Shown here: positions 54,857 through 63,120 of the stretch, one piece after another
Numbering within the stretch: position 1 is the stretch's first letter
Layout of the letters: every line of letters starts with the position of its first letter
Source of the DNA: Nocardioides sp. SYSU D00038
Lineage (GTDB): Bacteria > Actinomycetota > Actinomycetes > Propionibacteriales > Nocardioidaceae
Reading direction: 5' to 3'
DNA length: 64,000 nucleotides
NCBI RefSeq assembly: GCF_016924665.1
Contig: NZ_JAFFJT010000025.1
Location: 124,001 to 188,000 of the forward strand
The notes under the pieces: model-generated
Databases searched by the model: none
Seen by the model: only the letters and a program-made list of their open reading frames with translations
Told to the model about the DNA's origin: nothing
Program-made: the position numbers and the translations under genes

Positions 54857-55510
54857 TCAGGCGCCGGCGCGGCTGCGGGCGGCACGCCGCTCGGCGTACT
54901 CGTAGAACGGCTGGAGGTCCGAGCCGGCCAGCAGCGGCACGGCGTCGCGGACGTCCTCCTCCGGCCAGTCCCACCACCGGATCTCCAGCAGCCGCTCGAT
55001 GTCCTCGGGCGGGAAGCGGTACTTCAGCACCTTCGCCGGCACCCCTCCGACGATCGCGTAGGGCGGGACGTCCTTGTTGACCACCGCGCCGGCGGCCACG
55101 ATCGCGCCGTCGCCGATGGTGACGCCGGCCAGGATCATGCAGCCGTAGCCGGTCCACACGTCGCTGCCGACGACCGTGTCGCCGCGGGGCACGGGGTAGC
55201 CGTCCTCACCCGCACCCGGGAGGCCGAAGTTGATCCGGTGGGGATAGGTGGTGAGCCGGTCGGCGGCGTGCTCACCGCCCAGCAGGTAGGTGCCACCGAG
55301 CGAGCTGTAGTTGCCGACCCGCATGTTGGTCGTGCTGTAGGGGAAGTCGTGGATCGTCGGGATGCCGTAGGTCTGCGGCCCGACCGTGAGCTTGCCCGAC
55401 TTCATCAGCCGCTTGTACGTGCGCACGTCCTCGGTCCAGAACCAGATCGAGGCGCGCTCCCACGTCCACTTGACGTGCTTGGCCCACGTCAGCAGCGTCT
55501 TACCAACCAT
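54857..55510 (-). CDS. Left-handed beta-helix acetyltransferase (CatB/VatD-like)
   Basis: A 217-residue hexapeptide-repeat protein: TNMRVGNYSSLGGTYLLGGE, then DTVVGSDVWTGYGCMILAGV, TIGDGAIVAAGAVVNKDVPP and YAIVGGVPAKVLKYRFPPED, the classic LbH end of xenobiotic/sugar O-acetyltransferases. It probably acetylates a glycan hydroxyl. ATG 55510 lies 7 nt from a TAGGGT box. Divergent from the glycosyltransferase at 55549. Confidence 0.88.
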   Translation of the reverse strand: MVGKTLLTWAKHVKWTWERASIWFWTEDVRTYKRLMKSGKLTVGPQTYGIPTIHDFPYSTTNMRVGNYSSLGGTYLLGGEHAADRLTTYPHRINFGLPGAGEDGYPVPRGDTVVGSDVWTGYGCMILAGVTIGDGAIVAAGAVVNKDVPPYAIVGGVPAKVLKYRFPPEDIERLLEIRWWDWPEEDVRDAVPLLAGSDLQPFYEYAERRAARSRAGA

Positions 55511-55517
55511 GCCCCGA

Positions 55518-55540
55518 ACCCTACTGACCACCGATAGGGT
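55518..55540. promoter_or_regulatory. Closely spaced divergent leaderless promoters
   Basis: The reverse TAGGGT (55518-55523) is 7 nt from ATG 55510. The forward TAGGGT (55535-55540) is 8 nt from ATG 55549. The two -10 boxes are 11 bp apart. Confidence 0.55.
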
Positions 55541-55548
55541 TTCCGGCG

Positions 55549-56727
55549 ATGACCACCTCCCCCGTGTTCTGCACGATCCTGGCGCGCAACTACCTCCCCA
55601 AGGCCCTGACCCTCGCGGACAGCCTGCAGCGCCACGACGGCCAGACCCTCCGCGTCCTGCTCATCGACGTCGCGCGTGACGAGGACCTCCCGAGCCACCC
55701 CGGCGTGGAGCTGCTCAGCACCGAGGCGCTCGGCCTGCCGGAGCGGGAGGTGCTGCACTACGCGACCATCTACGACCTCGTCGAGCTCGCCACCGCGGTC
55801 AAGCCGGTGCTGCTCAAGCAGCTGCTGCGCGACCACGAGCAGGCGTTCTACCTCGACCCCGACACCTACCTCGCCGCGCCGATGGTCGACCTCCCCGACC
55901 TGCTGTCCGGCACCGAGGGCGGCATCCTGCTCACCCCGCACTTCCTCTACCCGCCCCGCCCCGGCGACCCGATGTCGGAGGGCCACCTGCTGACGGTGGG
56001 CTTCTACAACCTCGGCTTCTGCGGCGTCGACCGCCGGGCCCTGGACTTCCTGGACTGGTGGTGGGGGCACCTGCAGACCGAGTGCCTCTTCGACCCGATG
56101 TCGGGCCTGTTCGTCGACCAGAAGTGGATGGACGTCGGCGCCCCGCTGTGGCGGGCCGGCGGCATGCGCCACCACGGCTACAACGTCGGTGTCGGCAACC
56201 TCCACGAGCGACCGCTCACCGAGGTCGACGGCGTGCTGCGCGCCGGCCCCGACCCGTTGCGGCTCTTCCACTTCCACTCCTTCGACACCTCCCAGCCCCA
56301 GGAGCTGTCGGTGCGGTTCAAGCACTCCACGGCCGACCTGCGCGCCTCCGGCGCCGTCGACAAGCTCTGCCTGGAGTACGCCGCGATCCTGCGTCGCTTC
56401 GAGGAGGAGCTCGGCGACCCGCCGGCGTACCCGTACTGGACCGACACCCGCGGCAGGCGCCTCGGCCGCCAGCTCCGCCGCTCCTACCGCCAGGCCCACC
56501 TCGCCGGCGCCTCGCTCCCCCTCCCCTTCGTCGCCGCCGAGGCCGACGCCTGGGAGGAGTGGCGCCGCGGCGCTTGGAAGAGCTCCGCGCGCTGGCTGGT
56601 CGGCGACGCAGCCAAGAGCGTCCGCTCGGTGCTCCCCGAGCAGGTGGCCGCCGCCCAGAAGAGGTTCCCCCGCCTCACCGGCAAGCTGCGCTCCGACTAC
56701 GTCAGCGACTCCGGGATGTGGGGCTGA
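55549..56727 (+). CDS. GT-A fold glycosyltransferase with DxD motif
   Basis: A 392-residue protein: SPVFCTILARNYLPKALTLA, VKPVLLKQLLRDHEQAFYLD followed by PDT (DPDT metal motif), LTVGFYNLGFCGVDRRALDF and GHLQTECLFDPMSGLFVDQK, FHSFD near residue 245. This looks like a nucleotide-sugar transferase of GT-A fold with a C-terminal helical region (~300-392) rich in Arg. Donor and acceptor are unknown. It is leaderless (TAGGGT, 8 nt). It ends at repeat block 6. Confidence 0.72.
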   Translation: MTTSPVFCTILARNYLPKALTLADSLQRHDGQTLRVLLIDVARDEDLPSHPGVELLSTEALGLPEREVLHYATIYDLVELATAVKPVLLKQLLRDHEQAFYLDPDTYLAAPMVDLPDLLSGTEGGILLTPHFLYPPRPGDPMSEGHLLTVGFYNLGFCGVDRRALDFLDWWWGHLQTECLFDPMSGLFVDQKWMDVGAPLWRAGGMRHHGYNVGVGNLHERPLTEVDGVLRAGPDPLRLFHFHSFDTSQPQELSVRFKHSTADLRASGAVDKLCLEYAAILRRFEEELGDPPAYPYWTDTRGRRLGRQLRRSYRQAHLAGASLPLPFVAAEADAWEEWRRGAWKSSARWLVGDAAKSVRSVLPEQVAAAQKRFPRLTGKLRSDYVSDSGMWG

Positions 56728-56734
56728 CCCACCC

Positions 56735-57150
56735 CCGGTGGTCGAGCAGCGACGAGCCCCGGCGAGGAGCGCTCGTCGAGACGCCCGCCGGCCGAGCTCC
56801 CTCCGGCGCCCCGGCGCTGGTTGGGGTGCGAGCGAAGCGAGCCTCGAAACCCCCGCCGGCCAACCGCCCTCCCGTACCCACCGAAGGCGGCCGGTGTCTG
56901 GTCGACCCGGCGTTGATCAACGACGCCCGGCGTAGCCTGCGGACGACCGAGGTCGAGGGAGGGCGTTCGGCTCACCGGGTCTCGACGACGCTCGCTGGCG
57001 CTCGCTGCTCGACCACCGGTGGTTGAGGAAGTCGCGCTAGCGACTGTCTCGAAACCCCTGCACCCAAACGCCCTCCGCTGGACACGGGAGGGCCGCCGTC
57101 TCACCGGGTCTCGAGACAGGACTTCGTCCTTCCTCGACCACCGAGCGAGT
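56735..57150. repeat. Repeat block 6: hairpin modules
   Basis: A convergent gap without a gene or long module. Hairpins lie at about 56739-56782, 56819-56851 (GCGAGCGAAGCGAG loop), about 56977-57017, 57021-57056 (AGTCGC-GCTA-GCGACT, a compensatory variant of AGTTGC/GCAACT) and 57107-57139 (AGGAC-TTC-GTCCT). A short non-repeat insert (about 56890-56955) contains GTTGATCAAC, a perfect palindrome. Confidence 0.85.
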
Positions 57151-57158
57151 GGCGCGCG

Positions 57159-57605
57159 TCAGAGCCGGTCGAGGACCGCCAGCACCTGGTCCTTGCGCGG
57201 GGCACCGGAGGCGCGGCCGACCTCGTGGCCGCCGGCGTCGACGACGACGGTGGTCGGGGTGCGGAGCACCTTCAGGGTGCGGACCAGGTCGAGGTGCGAC
57301 TCGGCGTCGACCTCCAGGTGCACCACCCCGTCGTACGACGACGCGACGTCGGTCAGGACCCGACGGGTGGCGCGGCACGGCGCGCAGAACGCCGAGGAGA
57401 ACTGCACCAGCGTCGCCCGCTCGCCCAGGGCCGCGTCGGGGACCGCGGCGCTGACGGAGGCCCAGGCCTCGCCGACCTCGGCCCGGGGCTCGGACCCGGG
57501 GTGGGAGCCGGTGCGCCGGAAGCGACCGTCGGTCAGCACCTTGGTCACGCCCAGCACGACGGCGAGCGCGACCGCGGCGACGGCGACGACGACTCCGGTG
57601 GTCAC
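57159..57605 (-). CDS. Membrane-anchored thioredoxin-like protein
   Basis: A 148-residue protein: an N-terminal membrane segment (TTGVVVAVAAVALAVVLGVT), then an extracytoplasmic thioredoxin fold with LVQFSSAFCAPCRATRRVLT (CAPC active site) and RTPTTVVVDAGG carrying the cis-Pro. GTG 57605 is the only in-frame start before the membrane segment, with a weak ribosome site. It could keep exported proteins reduced or serve cytochrome or sulfur chemistry. It follows the LbH acyltransferase by 37 bp on the same strand. Confidence 0.8.
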   Translation of the reverse strand: MTTGVVVAVAAVALAVVLGVTKVLTDGRFRRTGSHPGSEPRAEVGEAWASVSAAVPDAALGERATLVQFSSAFCAPCRATRRVLTDVASSYDGVVHLEVDAESHLDLVRTLKVLRTPTTVVVDAGGHEVGRASGAPRKDQVLAVLDRL

Positions 57606-57642
57606 ACCAGGAGCAACCGGGGAGCGGGCCGGGACATTCCGG

Positions 57643-58311
57643 TCAAAGCTCCGGCGGGTGCTCGTCGACGCGGGTGAAGTAGCCGAGGGTGGCCGGGAGC
57701 GGCCGGGCGGCGGTCGCGGGGTTGCCACGGTAGAGCGTGAGCTCCGCCTTCAGCCGGGTGGTGATCACCGAGCCGGCCGAGACGATGCAGCGCGGCGGCA
57801 CGTCGCAGCCGCTCATCACGATCACGCCCGACATCAGGGCCGACAGCTCGCCGATGGTGACCGGGCCGGTCGTCTGCTCGTTCGTGACGAGGTTGAGGCT
57901 GTGGGTGAGGATCTGCGAGCGGAAGCCGGCGACCCGGGCGTAGTCCTCGAGCACCACCTTGTCGGAGCAGTCGATCTCGTGCCCGACGGTGATGAGCGAC
58001 TCCTTGCCCATCACCAGCGTGGAGGTGCGGTCGGGCGACTTCGGGAAGGCCCAGTGGCCGGGCGGGAGGCCGTTGATGAAGTTGCGGCTCGCGATCGAGG
58101 CGCCCTCCGCCATCCGCAGCTCGTCGAGGCCGCGGATCACGTTGCGCGAGCCGATCAGGGCGCCGGGCCCCATCGACACATGCCGGGCCAGCACGATGCT
58201 GCGCCCGATGTGGGCGGTGGGGTGGATGTCCCAGCCCAGGAGCAGCTTGGCCATCCGTCGCTTGAGCCCCGAGGGGAGCAGGACCAGGAACGTCGCGAAG
58301 ACGTAGCGCAC
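57643..58311 (-). CDS. Left-handed beta-helix acyltransferase-like protein
   Basis: A 222-residue protein with hexapeptide-like strands: LGWDIHPTAHIGRSIVLARH, VSMGPGALIGSRNVIRGLDE, GASIASRNFINGLPPGHWAF, and later ARVAGFRSQILTHSLNL with SGCDVPPRCIVSAGSVITTR. It is related to serine/maltose O-acetyltransferase-type LbH proteins. GTG 58311 has AGGAGG 8 nt upstream. It is divergent from an ACP/adenylation/FabG cassette, so it may transfer the acyl group made on that ACP (inference). Confidence 0.78.
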   Translation of the reverse strand: MRYVFATFLVLLPSGLKRRMAKLLLGWDIHPTAHIGRSIVLARHVSMGPGALIGSRNVIRGLDELRMAEGASIASRNFINGLPPGHWAFPKSPDRTSTLVMGKESLITVGHEIDCSDKVVLEDYARVAGFRSQILTHSLNLVTNEQTTGPVTIGELSALMSGVIVMSGCDVPPRCIVSAGSVITTRLKAELTLYRGNPATAARPLPATLGYFTRVDEHPPEL

Positions 58312-58530
58312 CCGGGTGGCCTCCTGACCGTCGTCGATCGCGGTGTCGGGGCCAATCCGGCCAAAACCGCCTCATCGCGGCACCGACCCGTGGATCCTAG
58401 TCATCGCGCTGTCCACCGCGTGGAGGGTCGACGCAGATCCCCGCCGGTGATCCGCCATACTTCCTGCCGTCGACACTCCCCGCCGCGCCGCGCCCCCGTC
58501 CGGCGCCGGCCCCCGAGAGGAACCAGCACC

Positions 58531-58779
58531 ATGACGCCCGAGCCGGCCCACGTCCGCGAGACCATCAGCACCTTCCTGCAGCGCAACGGCAAGGGCACCG
58601 ACTCCCTCGACGACGCGACCTCGCTGTGGGGCGACGGGCTCGAGCTCGACTCGCTGGACGCCGCGGAGCTGTCGGCGGTGCTCGAGGACAGCTACGGGCG
58701 CGACCCGTTCTCGGTCGGCGACGCGATGCCCGACACCGTCGGCGACGTCGTGGGCTTCTACGCCGCCGACGCCGGCTGA
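58531..58779 (+). CDS. Acyl carrier protein
   Basis: An 82-residue acidic four-helix protein. GLELDSLDAAELSAVLEDSY contains the DSL phosphopantetheine serine. Ribosome site GAGAGGAA precedes ATG 58531. It lies 10 bp before the adenylation enzyme, so it is a dedicated carrier rather than the fatty-acid-synthase ACP (inference). Confidence 0.88.
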   Translation: MTPEPAHVRETISTFLQRNGKGTDSLDDATSLWGDGLELDSLDAAELSAVLEDSYGRDPFSVGDAMPDTVGDVVGFYAADAG

Positions 58780-58789
58780 TCCCCGCTCG

Positions 58790-60136
58790 ATGATCGAGCT
58801 GCTCCGGGAGGCGGCGCAGAAGGCGCCCGACCACGTCGCGGTCATCACCCCCGAGGCCGCCACGACCTTCGCCGAGCTGACCGAGCGCGCCGAGCGCGCG
58901 GCGGCGGCGCTGACCGCGAAGGGCATCCGCCGCCTGGCGGTGCGCGAGAGCGACCCGGTGCGCGTGTTCGCGCTGCACGGCGCGGCCTCGCTGGCCGGCG
59001 CCGAGCTGTGCGTCTACCCGCTGGCCGCCGACGCCGCCACCGTCGCGACGTACCGCGAGCGGCTGGAGCACGACGTCCTGGTCACCCGCGAGGACGGTCA
59101 CGGCGAGGGTGTCGTCGACCCCGACGAGCTGCTCGGTTGGGCCGAGCGGGCCACCGGCGACCTGCCGCTCGACGAACGGCCGGTGATGGTGATGACCACC
59201 GGCACCAGCGGCCACCCGCAGGCCGCCCGCCACGACTGGGGCCGGCTGCTCCGCGTGGCCGGTCGGATCAACCCGACCCCCGACCACCGCTGGCTGCTGG
59301 CCTACGGCCTCAACCAGTTCGGCGGCCTGCAGATCCTCATCCACGTCGCCACCGCGCAGGCCACGCTGGTCGCGGCCGAGACCTTCCAGCCGCGCGACGC
59401 GCTCGCCGCGATGCGCGAGCACGGCGTCACCCACGCGAGCGGCACGCCGACGTTCTGGCGCTTCGTGCTGACCGAGGTGCGCCGCGACGGCGGACCGGTG
59501 CCGCCGCTGCGCCAGGTCAGCCTCGGCGGCGAGGCGGTGCCGTCGGCGCTGCTCGACCAGCTGCGGTCGACGTTCCCGGACGCGCGCATCTCGCAGATCT
59601 ACGGCGCCACCGAGATGGGTCAGAACATCACGGTGCGCGACGGCCGGGCCGGACTTCCGCTCAGCGTCCTCGACGAGGGCGGCGACGTCGTCTTCAAGAT
59701 CGTCGACGGCGAGCTGCACGTGCGGTCGCGCTCGTCGATGCTCGGCTACCACGGTCAGGAGCCGCTCGCCGAGGGCCAGTGGCGCGCGACGGGTGACCTC
59801 GTGGAGGTGGTCGACGACCGGATCATGTTCCGCGGCCGCCGCAGCGAGGTCATCAACGTCGGCGGGGTGAAGGTGCACCCGCTGCCGATCGAGGAGGTCG
59901 TGAGCAAGGTCGAGGGCGTCGCCATCGCCCACGCCTTCGGCCGCCCCAACGCGATGGTGGGCAACATCGTCGCCCTCGAAGTGGTGCCCGTGCCGGGCAC
60001 CGACGAGGAGGAGCTGCAGGCCGCGATCCGCGCCGCCTGCGCCCACCTGCCGCGGGCCAGCCAGCCGCGCAGCATCACGATCGTCCCCACCATGGAGACC
60101 TCGGGCAACAAGGTGAACCGGGGCACCAGGAAGTGA
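58790..60136 (+). CDS. ANL-superfamily adenylation enzyme (acyl-ACP or acyl-CoA ligase-like)
   Basis: A 448-residue AMP-forming enzyme: VMVMTTGTSGHPQAARHDWG (A3; the usual PKG is PQA), ISQIYGATEMGQNITVRDGR (A5), WRATGDLVEVVDDRIMFRGR (A7-A8), SEVINVGGVKVHPLPIEEVV, and ETSGNKVNRGTRK near the end (A10 lysine). It probably activates a carboxylic acid and loads the upstream ACP. It is shorter than most acyl-CoA synthetases. It overlaps the FabG-like gene by 4 nt (GTGA). Confidence 0.85.
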   Translation: MIELLREAAQKAPDHVAVITPEAATTFAELTERAERAAAALTAKGIRRLAVRESDPVRVFALHGAASLAGAELCVYPLAADAATVATYRERLEHDVLVTREDGHGEGVVDPDELLGWAERATGDLPLDERPVMVMTTGTSGHPQAARHDWGRLLRVAGRINPTPDHRWLLAYGLNQFGGLQILIHVATAQATLVAAETFQPRDALAAMREHGVTHASGTPTFWRFVLTEVRRDGGPVPPLRQVSLGGEAVPSALLDQLRSTFPDARISQIYGATEMGQNITVRDGRAGLPLSVLDEGGDVVFKIVDGELHVRSRSSMLGYHGQEPLAEGQWRATGDLVEVVDDRIMFRGRRSEVINVGGVKVHPLPIEEVVSKVEGVAIAHAFGRPNAMVGNIVALEVVPVPGTDEEELQAAIRAACAHLPRASQPRSITIVPTMETSGNKVNRGTRK

Positions 60137-60888
60137 GCCAGCAGATGAGCACCGAGACCGGCCGCGTCGTCATCGTCACCGGCGGCAGCCGGGGGCTCGG
60201 CGCCGGGATCGTCCAGTCCTACCTCGACAGCGGCGACCTGGTCGCCACCTGCGCACGCTCGCGCACCGACGAGGTCGCGCGGTGGCAGGACGACCCGGCG
60301 ACCGCCGACCGGCTGCTGTTCTCGGAGGTCGACCTCAGCGACCGGCCGGCCACCACGGCGTTCGTCAACGAGGTCATCGAGCGCTGGGACCACGTCGACG
60401 TGCTGGTCAACAACGCCGGCGTCGCCCGCGACGGCATCCTCGGCATGAGCCGCGACGAGGACATCGACCTCGTGATCGACCTCAACATCAAGGGCACGCT
60501 CCACATCACCCGCCAGGTGTCGCGCCGGATGCTGGCGCGCGGCAGCGGCCACATCGTCAACATCTCCTCGATCGTCGGCCTCTCCGGCTACCGGGGCCTG
60601 GCCGTCTACAGCTCCACCAAGGCGGCTCTCGACGGCATGACCCGGTCGCTGGCGCGCGAGCTCGGCTCACGGGGCATCTACGTCAACTCGGTGGCGCCCG
60701 GGTACCTGCGCACCGAGATGTCGCACGGCCTCGACGAGGACCAGCTCCAGCAGATCGTGCGCCGTACGCCGGCGGGCCGGCTCGGGGAGCCCCAGGACAT
60801 CGCCCGCATCGTCCAGTTCCTCACCGCCCCCGAGAACGACTACATCACCGGCCAGGTGATCGTCGCCGACGGCGGCCTCACCGCCTGA
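60133..60888 (+). CDS. FabG-like 3-oxoacyl-ACP reductase (SDR)
   Basis: A 251-residue classical SDR: RVVIVTGGSRGLGAGIVQSY (TGxxxGxG), VDVLVNNAGVARDGILGMSR (NNAG), HIVNISSIVGLSGYRGLAVY then SSTKAALDG (Ser, YxxxK), and VNSVAPGYLRTEM. It probably reduces a 3-ketoacyl group on the cassette ACP to a 3-hydroxyacyl group. Start GTG 60133 overlaps the ligase stop. An internal ATG at 60145 is an alternative. Confidence 0.9.
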   Translation: MSQQMSTETGRVVIVTGGSRGLGAGIVQSYLDSGDLVATCARSRTDEVARWQDDPATADRLLFSEVDLSDRPATTAFVNEVIERWDHVDVLVNNAGVARDGILGMSRDEDIDLVIDLNIKGTLHITRQVSRRMLARGSGHIVNISSIVGLSGYRGLAVYSSTKAALDGMTRSLARELGSRGIYVNSVAPGYLRTEMSHGLDEDQLQQIVRRTPAGRLGEPQDIARIVQFLTAPENDYITGQVIVADGGLTA

Positions 60889-60911
60889 GGTCCGGTGCCG
60901 CCCCGGGGCGG

Positions 60912-60990
60912 TAGTCCCTGACGTTCTCGCGGTCATCCGGCCCTGCGGACCCCGGAAACGTCAGGGACTATCCCCGGTCGAACGTCAGGG
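60912..60990. repeat. Long-arm inverted repeat TAGTCCCTGACGTT in a convergent junction
   Basis: TAGTCCCTGACGTT (60912-60925) and AACGTCAGGGACTA (60957-60970) are perfect 14-bp arms. A third partial copy, AACGTCAGGG (60981-60990), covers the methyltransferase stop codon. It probably terminates both convergent genes. The type differs from the GGTT/GGTC repeat family. Confidence 0.75.
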
Positions 60991-61839
60991 CTTGGTCGCC
61001 CAGACCAGGCCGTAGCCGAGGGTGCCGTCGACCCAGAAGTTGCGCAGGATGTCGAGCGACTCCTCGAACTCCTCCACACCCTCCTGCCCGAGCTGCGCGA
61101 GCACCTCGTCGCGGTGCTCGTCGAGGTTGGCCTGCCACTTGTCGAACGTCGGCAGCGACTCGGCGGTGACGTCGAGCACCTGCACGTCGGAGAGCCCGGC
61201 GCTGGTGGCGTAGGCGGTGTACTGCTCGAGGGTGTCCATCCGGGCGGCGCCGTAGGCCGCCCGCAGGATGGCGAACTCACGGCGGCGATCGCGCAGCTCG
61301 AGGAACGGGATCTCCCGGCGGCGGATGATGTCGCACAGCACGATCCGGCCGCCCGGGCGCAGCACCCGCGAGCACTCGTCGAGCAGCCCCTGCCGGTCGG
61401 TCATCAGGTGCGACGACTCCATCACCCAGGCGCGGTCGAAGGAGGCGTCGGGCAGGCCGTTGGCGGTGCCGTCGCGCTGCTCGAACGTCGCCCCGGGCAG
61501 CCCCCGCTCGGCGGCGCGGGCGGTCGCGGCCGCGACGCCGACGGCGCTGGTCGTGATGCCGAGCACCTCCACGTCGTGGTCCTCCACCAGTCGGCAGGCC
61601 GGAGCGCCGGTGCCGCACCCCACGTCGAGCACCCGCAGGCCGCTGGCCAGCTGGGCGCGCTCGATCATCATGCTGGTCAGGCGGTCCGTCGCCGGGCCGA
61701 GGTCCTCGGCCGGGTCCTCGAAGACCCCGTAGTGCAGGTTGTCGCCGAGCAGCAGGCCCCAGGCGTCGGTGACCTTGTCGTAGTGGGCGGCGGGGCTGAA
61801 GTCGGGCGACTCGACGCCCGCGGGGGAGGACTCCGGCAT
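60985..61839 (-). CDS. Class I SAM-dependent methyltransferase
   Basis: A 284-residue protein: HYDKVTDAWGLLLGDNLHYG, GLRVLDVGCGTGAPACRLVE (motif I), VLGITTSAVGVAAATARAAE, FDRAWVMESSHLMTDRQGLL, and LRPGGRIVLCDIIRRREIPF. It resembles small-molecule C- or O-methyltransferases of the sterol/tocopherol and polyketide type. ATG 61839 lies 7 nt from a TAGGGT box (leaderless). Its substrate cannot be told; a lipid or acyl group from the adjacent ACP cassette is possible. Confidence 0.82.
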   Translation of the reverse strand: MPESSPAGVESPDFSPAAHYDKVTDAWGLLLGDNLHYGVFEDPAEDLGPATDRLTSMMIERAQLASGLRVLDVGCGTGAPACRLVEDHDVEVLGITTSAVGVAAATARAAERGLPGATFEQRDGTANGLPDASFDRAWVMESSHLMTDRQGLLDECSRVLRPGGRIVLCDIIRRREIPFLELRDRRREFAILRAAYGAARMDTLEQYTAYATSAGLSDVQVLDVTAESLPTFDKWQANLDEHRDEVLAQLGQEGVEEFEESLDILRNFWVDGTLGYGLVWATKP

Positions 61840-61846
61840 GGGCGCG

Positions 61847-61852
61847 ACCCTA
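61847..61852 (-). promoter_or_regulatory. -10 box TAGGGT of leaderless methyltransferase gene
   Basis: Reverse-strand TAGGGT, CGCGCCC (7 nt), then ATG 61839. Confidence 0.6.
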
Positions 61853-61895
61853 TCCAGAGCCGGACCCGCCGCGTGGCACGTCCCGCGAATCACGC

Positions 61896-62198
61896 TCAGC
61901 CGCCGGCGAACGGCGGCAGGAACTCCACCGTGCTGCCGGGCGCGACGAGCACGGTGCCGGGGTCGGCGGTGCCGGCCGGCTCCTCGCCCACGAGGGCCGA
62001 GCAGGTGGCCAGCACCCGCGCCAGCCGGTCGTCGTCCCCGTGCGCGGCGAGCGCCCGCGACCGCACCTCGGCCAGGCTCACCGGCCCGGTCACCTCGAGC
62101 ACGTCCTCGGGCACGCCGGCGGCCGCGCGCGCGGCCGCCCAGTAGCGCACGGTGACCCGGCCGGCCGGGGCGCCGGAGGTGCGATCCGTCTCGTCCAC
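61896..62198 (-). CDS. MoaD/ThiS-family ubiquitin-like sulfur carrier
   Basis: A 100-residue beta-grasp protein: VTVRYWAAARAAAGVPEDVL and a C-terminus ending EFLPPFAGG with the diglycine needed for thiocarboxylate formation. MoaD carries sulfur for molybdopterin synthesis. GTG 62198 was chosen; GTG within RVTVRY would give an ~86-residue form closer to the usual MoaD length. No other molybdopterin gene is nearby. Divergent from glnR. Confidence 0.82.
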   Translation of the reverse strand: MDETDRTSGAPAGRVTVRYWAAARAAAGVPEDVLEVTGPVSLAEVRSRALAAHGDDDRLARVLATCSALVGEEPAGTADPGTVLVAPGSTVEFLPPFAGG

Positions 62199-62233
62199 GC
62201 TCGATCCCGTTCCGTGTGACCAACAGGTTTCGT

Positions 62234-62239
62234 TAGAGT
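62234..62239 (+). promoter_or_regulatory. -10 box TAGAGT of glnR
   Basis: TAGAGT in an AT-richer patch (TTTCGTTAGAGT), about 70 nt before ATG 62314. The glnR start has GGGAGG upstream, so this mRNA has a leader. Confidence 0.5.
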
Positions 62240-62313
62240 GAGCATCCCAGCAACACCCAGGGAGCCCAACGTCGCGCTCTCCGACCCCGTCCCGACGGGA
62301 GGGAGACCCCGCC

Positions 62314-63087
62314 ATGAGCACCCTTCTCCTCCTTACCAGCGCCCTGCAGCCGTCCGCCGAGGTGCTGCCCGGACTGGCGCTGCTCGGCCACCAGGTCAGG
62401 ATCCTGCCCGCCGAGGGCAGCGCCCTGCTCGAGGCGCCCGACTCCGACCTCCTTCTCGTCGACGGCCGCCAGGACCTCGCCCACGCCCGCGACCTGTGCC
62501 GCCTGATCCGCACCACCGGCACCGACGTACCCGTGCTCCTGGTCGTCACCGAGGGCGGCCTCTCGGTGGTCAGCCACGACTGGGGCATGGACGACGTGGT
62601 GCTCCACACCTGCGGCCCGGCCGAGCTCGAGGCCCGGATCAAGCTCGCGATCAGCCGGCTGGCCGCGCAGCGCGAGGCCGCCGACCCCGAGGCCCACCTG
62701 ATCCGCTCCGGCGAGGTCGTCGTCGACGACGCCACCTACACCGCCAAGGTCGGCGGTCGCCCGCTCGACCTGACCTTCAAGGAGTTCGAGCTGCTGAAGT
62801 TCCTGGCGCAGCACCCCGGCCGGGTGTTCAGCCGCCAGCAGCTGCTCCAGGAGGTGTGGGGCTACGACTACTTCGGCGGCACCCGCACCGTCGACGTCCA
62901 CGTGCGACGGCTCCGCGCCAAGCTGGGCCCCGAGAACGAGACGCTGATCGGCACCGTCCGCAACGTCGGCTACCGGTTCGTCGTGCCGAGCAAGGACAGC
63001 CGCAAGCAGACCACCGACGAGCCGACCGACGAGCCGGCCGACGAGCTGGCCGACGAGCTGGCCGACGCTGGGGGCGCCGGGGCCTGA
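62314..63087 (+). CDS. glnR: GlnR-type OmpR-family regulator of nitrogen metabolism
   Basis: A 257-residue atypical response regulator. The receiver part begins [20 protein letters not shown] and has [40 protein letters not shown], as in actinobacterial GlnR, which works without a partner kinase. The winged helix is [40 protein letters not shown] and [16 protein letters not shown]. It controls nitrogen-assimilation genes in relatives. The C-terminus carries an unusual acidic repeat ([19 protein letters not shown]). mshD follows 33 bp downstream, the usual actinobacterial order. Confidence 0.93.
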   Translation: MSTLLLLTSALQPSAEVLPGLALLGHQVRILPAEGSALLEAPDSDLLLVDGRQDLAHARDLCRLIRTTGTDVPVLLVVTEGGLSVVSHDWGMDDVVLHTCGPAELEARIKLAISRLAAQREAADPEAHLIRSGEVVVDDATYTAKVGGRPLDLTFKEFELLKFLAQHPGRVFSRQQLLQEVWGYDYFGGTRTVDVHVRRLRAKLGPENETLIGTVRNVGYRFVVPSKDSRKQTTDEPTDEPADELADELADAGGAGA

Positions 63088-63108
63088 CCCACCCGCCGCC
63101 TCTGCTCG

Positions 63109-63114
63109 TAGGGT
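63109..63114 (+). promoter_or_regulatory. -10 box TAGGGT of leaderless mshD
   Basis: TAGGGT, CGGCAC (6 nt), then ATG 63121. Confidence 0.6.
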
Positions 63115-63120
63115 CGGCAC

